NCBI GenBank assembly: GCA_023416175.1
Contig: JAEZIE010000180.1
Coordinates: 1 to 14,696 of the forward strand
Direction of reading: 5' to 3'
DNA from: Bacillota bacterium
GTDB taxonomy: Bacteria > Bacillota > Clostridia > Christensenellales > CAG-138
DNA length: 14,696 nucleotides
This document shows, piece after piece, positions 1-6,509 of the stretch. Every line of letters begins with the position of its first letter. Positions within the stretch are counted from its first letter, which is position 1. Position numbers and translations under genes: made by a program. Below the pieces are notes generated by a model. It was not told where the DNA came from. It did no database searches and saw only the letters and a program-made list of their open reading frames with translations.

Positions 1-525
1 TCGGAAAACGAAAGCCTCTTCGGCGAACCCGTGGTGTATTTCAATATTGTAGATGATTACGCCTACTTTGCTTTATTGGATAACGGCGGGCGCGTGGCAA
101 GGCTCAAAATCGGTGAGAGCAACGCGACACTCCTCACCGAGCCCGAGTTTGACGGCAGCTATCTGAATGTGGTAGATGGGTACATGTATTTTTGCAGCGA
201 CGGCAGCAACGGCATGATCGTGCGGTACGATACGGACGGTACGTTTAACGCATCCTGGGATGATTACGAGCTGAGCAGCTATATGAACGTAGCGGATGAC
301 GGCTGGATGTATTTCTACTGCTATAAGGATTATGAAGGTACACCCGGCATCTACCGTTCCAGCTACGACGGCTCGAATGTGGAGCAAATCGTTGAAGCCG
401 AGGGCGTATGGAACATCAATGTGGCCGGGGACTGGGTCTTCTACCGCGTAAACGAATTTTCGAGCAACGATCAGACCATGTACCGTGTCCGCACGGACGG
501 CACAGGGAAAGAACTCATCGGCTAA
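1..525 (+). CDS. C-terminal fragment of a DUF5050 beta-propeller protein (5' end outside window)
   Basis: The reading frame is open from base 1 and stops at TAA 523-525, leaving 174 residues of a longer protein. The visible part is built of propeller-like strands of the type YFNIVDDYAYF, YLNVVDGYMYF, YMNVADDGWMYFY and INVAGDWVFYR, each followed by a turn such as YRVRTDGTGKEL. That is the DUF5050 pattern (LRP1-like beta-propeller) and closely matches the extracellular units of the kinase at 2897-6415, whose first unit ends with a similar GDWVFYR segment. By analogy the missing N-terminus may hold a zinc ribbon, a kinase domain and a membrane helix, but this is inference. The next gene starts 11 bp downstream with its ribosome binding site touching this stop codon, so the two are probably co-transcribed. 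The ligand of such propellers is not known. Confidence 0.8.
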   Translation, partial: SENESLFGEPVVYFNIVDDYAYFALLDNGGRVARLKIGESNATLLTEPEFDGSYLNVVDGYMYFCSDGSNGMIVRYDTDGTFNASWDDYELSSYMNVADDGWMYFYCYKDYEGTPGIYRSSYDGSNVEQIVEAEGVWNINVAGDWVFYRVNEFSSNDQTMYRVRTDGTGKELIG

Positions 526-530
526 AGGAG
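525..530 (+). promoter_or_regulatory. Ribosome binding site that fixes the start of the first kinase
   Basis: AAGGAG lies 6 nt before ATG 537 and overlaps the upstream stop codon. It decides against the in-frame upstream ATG at 408, which would overlap the previous gene by 118 bp and add residues unlike any paralogue. It also suggests translational coupling to the preceding gene. Confidence 0.8.
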
Positions 531-536
531 TACGGT

Positions 537-2687
537 ATGGAAAGTACGGATATCCGGTTTTGCCCTAGCTGCATGAGAGAACTTCCCGCACCGGGGCTTT
601 GTCCGCGCTGCGGGTTCGACGCTGCAGGGTACGATGCCCCGCCGCACCAATTAAAACCCGGCTCCATATTGAATGGCAAGTACCTCGTCGGACGGAGCTT
701 AGGCGAGGGCGGCTTTGGTATCACCTACATCGGGTTCGATCTGAATCTTGAGCTTCGCGTCGCCATCAAGGAGTACTACCCCAACGGCTTTGTCACCCGG
801 CAGGCAAGCGGAACGATGTCCGTCACGCCCCTTACGGGCGCGCAGGGGGAGCAGTATATCAAAGGGCTGGAGCGCTTTGTGCAGGAAGCGAGAAGCCTTG
901 CGAAATTTCACGACCTGGATGGCATAGTCTCGGTCAAGGATTTCTTTCGGGAAAACGGCACGGCGTATATCGTGATGGAGTATATCGAGGGCGAAACGCT
1001 CAAGCAGCATTTGGCCCAAAAGGGCGGGAAGGTGCCGATGGAGGAAGCGCTCTCCCTCCTGCAGCCGGTCATGGCGTCACTCGCTCTGGTCCATAGCACG
1101 GGCATCATCCACCGGGACATCAGCCCGGATAATATTATGCTGACTGGGCGGGGGGCCAAGCTCATTGATTTTGGCGCGGCCCGCACCTATGTGGATGAAG
1201 AAAACCGCAGCCGTACCGTAACGTTGAAATCCGGCTACGCGCCGTATGAACAGTACCAGACACGCGGGGAGCAGGGCCCCTGGACGGATGTATATGCGCT
1301 GTGCGCGACGGTTTACAGATGTATTACCGGCCAGATTCCGCCGGAGGCGATCGAGCGGCTGGACGTCGATACGCTGATACCGCCTTCCGCGCTCAATGTA
1401 GCGCTTACCCCGTTGCAGGAGGAGGTGCTGCTAAAAGGGCTCTCGGTCAAGGCGCGGGACAGGTACCAGGATATTCCGCAGGTTTTCTCCGCGCTTAAAG
1501 GCGAAGCACAGACGGAATCTGATCCCCAGCCAGGCCCCAAACCCGAACCCACGCAGCAGGCAAAGCCCCGCAAGGGAACGCCGAAAACACTCTACATCGC
1601 TGGCGGCTGCGTTCTGGCGCTCACAGTAACGTTGATTTTGCTTCCCAATATGCAGGCGAAGGAGGCAGCCGCCTCTACGCCCACGCCTTCTGTAACAATA
1701 GCGGAGGCACCCACCCTCTCCCCCAAGGCCACTCCGATCATCCCCACTGTGACAGCTATTCCGGACATTACCATAACGCCCGAACCACCCGAGAGCCCTG
1801 ATTTGACAGCTTCGGAGCTTGCACAGACAAATCGTTTTACTGTGGCATGCGGCAATCGACATGTGATATTTTTAAAGCCCGACGGCTCGCTCGGCAGTGT
1901 TGGCAGCGACCTATATGGTCAGCGCAATCCGGACGGATGGAGTATGGTAGAGCTTGCGGCGGGTTATGCGCATACCATTGCCCTGCAATCCGATGGCAGC
2001 GTAGCAGGGACGCAGATACTCAAACCCGCAGGGGCAGATCCATATGAATACGGCCAGTGTGATGTTTCGGGATGGCAGAATGTCATACAGATTGAAGCGG
2101 GCTGGGTGCATTCCGTAGGATTGCTCTCTGGTGGAACCGTGGTGGCAACGGGCAACAACGAGCATGGCCAATGCAATGTGCAGAATTGGAGCGGTGTTGT
2201 TGAAATCGCCGCTGGAGGATGGAATACGGCGGCGCTGACAGAGGATGGCCGTGTCCTGGTGGTTGGGGATAACGAATACGGCCAATGCGATATTTCATGG
2301 GAGAACGAGGGGATTATTCATATCGCGGTGGGGCGGCAGTTTGTGGTCGGCCTGCGCGCAGATGGAACTATAATCGCGGCGGGGCGCAACCTCCAGAATC
2401 AATGTGAGGTTTCTTCCTGGCGGGATATCGTGGCGATTGCGGTGGGGGATTACCACACAATCGGCTTGCGCGCGGATGGTACGGTGGTAACGACATCGTT
2501 TACTGGCACGAACGCATCTGGGCAGGACCAAACGGACGGCTGGCGGGATATTGTGGCCGTTTATGGCGGGGCGCGCACCACGGTGGGCATGCAAAGCGAC
2601 GGCACGCTTCTTGTAGCGGGCCTGGTGGATGCGGATTCTTATACCCAAATGGGCGCACTTTCTGAAAAAGCCGTGGTGTTTCGGTAA
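537..2687 (+). CDS. Membrane Ser/Thr protein kinase with N-terminal zinc ribbon and extracellular RCC1-like propeller
   Basis: 716 residues from ATG 537. A zinc ribbon (C9-x2-C12, C22-x2-C25) precedes a Hanks-type kinase domain at about 44-310: glycine loop GEGGFG 56-61, VAIK Lys78, helix-C Glu117, HRD 192-194 in HRDISPDN, DFG 211-213, and YAPYEQY in the APE region. A Pro-rich linker leads to one membrane helix (about 351-370), then a Thr/Pro-rich extracellular stalk and seven RCC1-like units (434-716) of the form IAVGDYHTIGLRADGTVV with GQC-x-W turns. Seven units match a closed seven-bladed propeller. The expected topology is kinase inside, propeller outside, so it probably senses an envelope or external ligand and phosphorylates cytoplasmic Ser/Thr. 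The catalytic-loop Lys of HRDLKPxN is Ser here. The kinase half is very close to that of the next gene even at DNA level; the sensor half is unrelated to it. Substrates cannot be told from sequence; FHA proteins downstream are likely partners. Confidence 0.92.
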   Translation: MESTDIRFCPSCMRELPAPGLCPRCGFDAAGYDAPPHQLKPGSILNGKYLVGRSLGEGGFGITYIGFDLNLELRVAIKEYYPNGFVTRQASGTMSVTPLTGAQGEQYIKGLERFVQEARSLAKFHDLDGIVSVKDFFRENGTAYIVMEYIEGETLKQHLAQKGGKVPMEEALSLLQPVMASLALVHSTGIIHRDISPDNIMLTGRGAKLIDFGAARTYVDEENRSRTVTLKSGYAPYEQYQTRGEQGPWTDVYALCATVYRCITGQIPPEAIERLDVDTLIPPSALNVALTPLQEEVLLKGLSVKARDRYQDIPQVFSALKGEAQTESDPQPGPKPEPTQQAKPRKGTPKTLYIAGGCVLALTVTLILLPNMQAKEAAASTPTPSVTIAEAPTLSPKATPIIPTVTAIPDITITPEPPESPDLTASELAQTNRFTVACGNRHVIFLKPDGSLGSVGSDLYGQRNPDGWSMVELAAGYAHTIALQSDGSVAGTQILKPAGADPYEYGQCDVSGWQNVIQIEAGWVHSVGLLSGGTVVATGNNEHGQCNVQNWSGVVEIAAGGWNTAALTEDGRVLVVGDNEYGQCDISWENEGIIHIAVGRQFVVGLRADGTIIAAGRNLQNQCEVSSWRDIVAIAVGDYHTIGLRADGTVVTTSFTGTNASGQDQTDGWRDIVAVYGGARTTVGMQSDGTLLVAGLVDADSYTQMGALSEKAVVFR

Positions 2688-2896
2688 TGTACAGGAACAA
2701 TCAACATCTGATGGGGGGCAGTATGGAAGTGCATCAGGATAGCTGGCACTCAGGATACTTTCCCCGGGGCAACACGGGCGTTGTACAATGGTTTCTCCTA
2801 TAATTTATAGGAACACAAGATCGCCCGATTGTGCTAAGATTCCTATATACTCACAAAATTGCCTGATAATTACGGTTATAGCTTCGCACAGAGAGG
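2688..2896 (+). promoter_or_regulatory. Intergenic region with candidate promoter for the second kinase
   Basis: This 209-bp gap is the longest in the window and the most likely place for an internal promoter. TTGTAC at 2781-2786 and TTATAG at 2805-2810 are spaced 18 bp; a better -10 match, TATAAT at 2799-2804, has no well-placed -35 box. The part after about 2790 is clearly more AT-rich than the genes around it. A weak hairpin AGTGC/GCACT (2728-2732 and 2746-2750) has no T-run, so no convincing terminator follows the first kinase. Confidence 0.35.
2796..2812. repeat. 17-bp perfect palindrome, possible operator
   Basis: TCCTATAA-T-TTATAGGA is an inverted repeat with 8-bp arms and a 1-nt centre, lying over the candidate -10 region. 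The half-site TCCTATA occurs again at 2841-2847. A loop this short cannot form a good RNA hairpin, so a site for a dimeric DNA-binding protein is a better reading than a terminator. No regulator gene is visible nearby. Confidence 0.35.
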
Positions 2897-2897
2897 A
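2891..2897 (+). promoter_or_regulatory. Unusually placed ribosome binding site at the second kinase
   Basis: GAGAGGA abuts ATG 2897 with no usable spacer, but stands 8 nt before an in-frame GTG at 2906. The paralogue at 11067 starts with the same MNA-x-D residues and has GAGAG 6 nt before its ATG. Either initiation at 2897 is inefficient or true initiation is at GTG 2906, four residues shorter by codon count minus one. The choice does not affect any domain. Confidence 0.4.
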
Positions 2898-5800
2898 TGA
2901 ATGCGGTGGATTTTTCCTATTATGAGACGCTTTGTACCGGGTGTATGGAACCGCGCGGCAAACAGGAGGATCCCTGCCCGCATTGCGGGTTTTATAGCGT
3001 GGGGTACGACGCCCCGCCGCATCAGTTAAAACCCGGTTCCATATTGAACGGCAAGTATCTCGTTGGGCGTGCACTGGGCGAGGGCGGCTTTGGCATCACC
3101 TACATCGGATTTGATCTGAATCTGGATCTTCGCGTCGCCATCAAGGAATATTACCCCAACGGCCTCGTCACGCGGCAGGTAAGCGGCACTATGTCCGTCA
3201 CGCCCTTTACCGCACAGGGAGAGCAGTACGACAAGGGACTAAACCGTTTTGTACAGGAAGCAAAGAGCTTAGCAAAATTCCACGATCTCACTGGCATCGT
3301 CTCGGTCAAGGATTTCTTTCGGGAAAACAGCACGGCGTACATCGTGATGGAGTATATTGAGGGCGAAACGCTCAAGCAGTATATCGCCCGTAAGGGCGGT
3401 CGACTGTCCGTAGAGGAAGCGCTCTCCATCCTCCGTCCCGTTATTGAATCACTGGCCCTGGTGCACAGCGCAGGCATCATCCACCGGGACATCAGCCCGG
3501 ACAACATCATGCTGACCAAACGCGGGGCCAAACTAATCGACTTTGGCGCGGCCCGTATCTATGTGGATGAAGAAAACCGCAGCCGCACCGTCACGCTCAA
3601 ATCCGGCTATGCGCCGTTTGAGCAATACCAGACTCGCGGAGAACAGGGGCCGTGGACGGACGTGTATGCCCTGTGTGCCACCATTTATAAATGTGTCACC
3701 GGCATGACCCCGCCTGAGGCGACGGACCGTATGGCGGAAGATGTGCTCAAGCCGCTTTCGGCGTTGGGTGCAGTGATCGATCCCAGGCAGGAGGCCGTGC
3801 TGCTAAAGGGGCTCTCGGTTAAGGCGAAGGACAGGTACCAGGATATCCCTCAGCTAAACGCCGCGCTATTCCAAACCTCGGTCCGGTCGGAGACCGTGCC
3901 GATTGCGCCGGAGCCGCAACCCGAGCCGATGCCGGCCCCCAAGCCCGCACCTGCAAAGCCTGAGACGGAGCGTCCCAAACGTCCGGGAATCCTACCCTTG
4001 AATCCACAAAAGCGTAAATGGATTTTGGCTGCAATGGCCGCCTGTATTGGGATACCATTGTTGCTGGTTTTAATAATCAACATGGCGGCGTCTGAAAAAA
4101 GGGGAAACACCTCCATCAACCTCAACAATGGTGGGTGGGCAGCGCAGCAGGGGGATTGGATCTATTTTACGGAAGGAGCAGGCGGGCTTTATAAGGAGAA
4201 GATCAACGGAACCGGGCGCGAGACGCTTGTGGCTTCGGAGGATATCAGCCATATCAACGTGATGGGAGAATGGGTGTATTATGAAGGCATAAGAGGAATT
4301 TGGCGAATAAAAACTGACGGTTCCGGGGGCAAGGAACAAGTTGAAACCGGAACGCTCGCCAGGGATTCCACATTTTACATTGTGGATGGCTGGATGTACT
4401 ATCAGCTTTCGGACAACACCATTTGGCGCATGCCCACGGATTTTTCCTCACCTTCGCAGGAACTTTTTAGCGAAGCCGATGACAATCAATTGGTTGCAAT
4501 AGAAAATGGCTGGATCTATTTGGCCGGCGAATCCGCATTAATGAAATTGGATTTAGGTGGCAGGGATCAGTCTGTGCTTTTGAGCGATAGCTTCAACCAC
4601 GCACAGATCGTTGATGACAGCATTTATTATTCAAATAATGTTGGACTCTACCGGATGGATACACGCGACTTCGACAAAACCTTTGTACTGGGCGGCGTTA
4701 CGAACTCTTTTCAAATAAACGGCGATTGGATCTATTATGACAGCGTTTCTAACAACGCCTCGGGGATATTCAGATCGCACCTAAATGGCAGCGAACGCAC
4801 GCAGCTTACAGACCACGAGGCAAGTGATCCCTGCATTGCGGGAGACTGGGTGTTCTACAGGGGTGTGGACAAACATGTCTATCGCGTGAAGAAAGACGGT
4901 ACGCAGGTCACCTCCGGGGCAGCCTCAATTGCTGCCGCATTACCTGCCACTTCTCCGGTGGCTATGCCTGGAGTTGTAAATACAAGGGGAAACACCTCCA
5001 TCAACCTTAACAACGGGGGACATGTCGCGCAGCAGGGGGATTGGCTGTATTTTACTGAGGGAAATGATGGGCTTTATAAGGAAAGGCTCGATGGAACAGA
5101 CCGCGAGACGCTCATTGATTCCGGTTGGGTACAATATATCAACGTAGTGGGAGACTGGGTATATTATTTACAGCAATCCGGCGTTTCGCGCATCAAAACA
5201 GACGGCTCCGGGCAGGAGTTCTTGTTTGAAAATCCGGCATATCCTTGGCAGTTGCAGCTCCATGTTGTGGATGACGTATTTTATTATATGGTTGATCTGG
5301 AAGAGGGCAGTGCCATTTATCGCCAACCTATCGGTGGTTCTCCTCAGATTCTATATGCAATCAATGAGGAAAATACATTTGTCGACATTGAAGCGGTAGA
5401 AGGCGGATGGATCTACTTCTATGTATTTGAAGATGTGACCACCTTGATGAAAATGACGCTTGAAGGCAAGGAAATAACGCCGCTGGCGAGGGGCAACGGA
5501 CTCATATATGCCCAGGTAATAGGAGATGCCATATATTATTTTGAAAACAGCGATACCTATTCGCCCGTCTATCGAATCGACACGGACGGATCGAACAAAA
5601 CGCAGGTACTTGACGCCGTCTATGAGTCTTTTCAGATACATGATGGCTGGATTTATTACACCCATTACAACAACGATGAGGATGCGTCTTATAAGCGCGA
5701 AGGCCGCTTATATAAAGCGCGCCTGGACGGCAGTGAGCGCACGCAGCTTACAGATCACGATGCAAACGATCCATGCATTGCCGGGGACTGGATATTTTAC

Positions 5801-6415
5801 GGCACTTACCTGAATGGGAATGTTCACCGTATCAAGACGGACGGCGCACAGGATACCTTCTTTGCGGATTTGCTCGCAAGGAACGGCGCGGCGCTGCTGC
5901 AAGAAAGGGCAGCGAACGAACGGACGCTTGACAACTGGCATGAATCGGTTTATAAGATGTCCGCTATCAGGACCGAAAGCGGCGATTTTACAGCCATCGA
6001 GCAGAACGCGTATGTCGAGCCGGAGAATTTTGTTAATTTTACGCTTAAAAAAATTATTGAAACAGCTGCTGAGCCGGTGGACGGATATAAGCTTGTTGGG
6101 GTTTGGCTTCAAATTACCAAATCAAAAGCCCATGAAGGTTCACTGTGGTTTGATGATTATAACTTTATGCTTATACCCGACGTATGGAAAAATGACAGCG
6201 ATCTGTTTCCTCTCGCGGTTTCCGGGCAGGACATGGAGCTTGAGTCATTTCCCGCTCAAGTGAAAGAGGGGGAAAACATTGACTATTTCCTCTATTTCAA
6301 TGTTCCTGTGGAGGCAACGAACTATACGTTTTTCGAAACGAATTTTTACAATGGCGAAAAGGTCGGGGCGCCCTATGTTTACCAAACGGTCGTCCGATAT
6401 ATCCCTGGGCGATAA
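2897..6415 (+). CDS. Membrane Ser/Thr protein kinase with two extracellular DUF5050 propeller units
   Basis: 1172 residues. Zinc ribbon C13-x2-C16 and C27-x2-C30; kinase domain with GEGGFG 61-66, Lys83, HRDISPDN 196-203, DFG 215-217 and YAPFEQY. A cytoplasmic Pro-rich linker and basic stretch RKRPGI/QKRKW precede one membrane helix (about 375-395). Outside are two tandem DUF5050 units (about 402-672 and 697-986), each opening with RGNTSINLNNGG and a QQGDWxYFTEG strand, then a separate C-terminal domain (about 1000-1172) that looks like a DUF4352-type Ig-like fold (weak recognition). All catalytic motifs are present except that HRDLKPxN reads HRDISPDN, as in the paralogues. The kinase half is nearly the same as in the gene before it, while the sensor is of another family. 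It probably couples an envelope signal to cytoplasmic Ser/Thr phosphorylation. Start chosen by similarity to the paralogue at 11067; GTG 2906 is an alternative. Confidence 0.92.
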   Translation: MNAVDFSYYETLCTGCMEPRGKQEDPCPHCGFYSVGYDAPPHQLKPGSILNGKYLVGRALGEGGFGITYIGFDLNLDLRVAIKEYYPNGLVTRQVSGTMSVTPFTAQGEQYDKGLNRFVQEAKSLAKFHDLTGIVSVKDFFRENSTAYIVMEYIEGETLKQYIARKGGRLSVEEALSILRPVIESLALVHSAGIIHRDISPDNIMLTKRGAKLIDFGAARIYVDEENRSRTVTLKSGYAPFEQYQTRGEQGPWTDVYALCATIYKCVTGMTPPEATDRMAEDVLKPLSALGAVIDPRQEAVLLKGLSVKAKDRYQDIPQLNAALFQTSVRSETVPIAPEPQPEPMPAPKPAPAKPETERPKRPGILPLNPQKRKWILAAMAACIGIPLLLVLIINMAASEKRGNTSINLNNGGWAAQQGDWIYFTEGAGGLYKEKINGTGRETLVASEDISHINVMGEWVYYEGIRGIWRIKTDGSGGKEQVETGTLARDSTFYIVDGWMYYQLSDNTIWRMPTDFSSPSQELFSEADDNQLVAIENGWIYLAGESALMKLDLGGRDQSVLLSDSFNHAQIVDDSIYYSNNVGLYRMDTRDFDKTFVLGGVTNSFQINGDWIYYDSVSNNASGIFRSHLNGSERTQLTDHEASDPCIAGDWVFYRGVDKHVYRVKKDGTQVTSGAASIAAALPATSPVAMPGVVNTRGNTSINLNNGGHVAQQGDWLYFTEGNDGLYKERLDGTDRETLIDSGWVQYINVVGDWVYYLQQSGVSRIKTDGSGQEFLFENPAYPWQLQLHVVDDVFYYMVDLEEGSAIYRQPIGGSPQILYAINEENTFVDIEAVEGGWIYFYVFEDVTTLMKMTLEGKEITPLARGNGLIYAQVIGDAIYYFENSDTYSPVYRIDTDGSNKTQVLDAVYESFQIHDGWIYYTHYNNDEDASYKREGRLYKARLDGSERTQLTDHDANDPCIAGDWIFYGTYLNGNVHRIKTDGAQDTFFADLLARNGAALLQERAANERTLDNWHESVYKMSAIRTESGDFTAIEQNAYVEPENFVNFTLKKIIETAAEPVDGYKLVGVWLQITKSKAHEGSLWFDDYNFMLIPDVWKNDSDLFPLAVSGQDMELESFPAQVKEGENIDYFLYFNVPVEATNYTFFETNFYNGEKVGAPYVYQTVVRYIPGR
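4100..4918 (+). repeat. First DUF5050 unit within the second kinase
   Basis: Coding repeat, residues about 402-672. It starts with RGNTSINLNNGG and ends with ERTQLTDHEA, then a GDWVFYR strand and a YRVKKDGT turn. The start is matched at DNA level by the second unit at 4985, where the first two dozen bases are almost the same. The units have diverged in the middle but keep the same boundaries, so this is an internal duplication. Confidence 0.75.
4985..5860 (+). repeat. Second DUF5050 unit within the second kinase
   Basis: Coding repeat, residues about 697-986, same start (RGNTSINLNNGG) and same end pattern (ERTQLTDHDANDPCIAGDW, then HRIKTDGA) as the unit at 4100. A short Ala/Pro/Val-rich spacer of about 25 residues separates the two. 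It is a little longer than the first unit through insertions in the blade loops. Confidence 0.75.
6376..6395 (+). repeat. 20-bp direct repeat, copy 1 (end of second kinase gene)
   Basis: TGTTTACCAAACGGTCGTCC at 6376-6395 recurs without mismatch at 6442-6461, 66 bp away. This copy encodes the last residues VYQTVV of the kinase. Confidence 0.8.
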
Positions 6416-6441
6416 AATCCACGAACATACCCAAAATCCAG

Positions 6442-6461
6442 TGTTTACCAAACGGTCGTCC
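6442..6461 (+). repeat. 20-bp direct repeat, copy 2 (between genes)
   Basis: Exact second copy of 6376-6395, located in the 94-bp gap before the pseudokinase gene. The bases flanking the two copies differ, so this is not the rest of a longer tandem duplication. The remainder of the gap (6416-6509) carries short GGTAT repeats near 6471-6483 and the AAAGGGGG ribosome binding site at 6495-6502; no clear promoter or terminator was seen. Confidence 0.8.
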
Positions 6462-6509
6462 TACCAAAACCGGTATGGTATGGTCACAAAATAGAAAGGG
6501 GGCTTACGT

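Noticed and set aside
408..536. Upstream in-frame extension of the first kinase
   Set aside because: It overlaps the previous gene, lacks a ribosome binding site and is unlike the paralogues, which start shortly before the zinc ribbon; ATG 537 has AAGGAG at 6 nt.
2723..2803. 26-codon open frame (MEVHQDSWHSGY...) after a G-run in the gap before the second kinase
   Set aside because: It ends within the palindrome and has no family resemblance; a leader peptide cannot be excluded, but nothing beyond a G-rich stretch supports it.
6279..6494. 71-codon + strand frame over the end of the second kinase and the direct repeat
   Set aside because: No ribosome binding site, overlaps the coding end of the kinase in another frame, and shows no motif.
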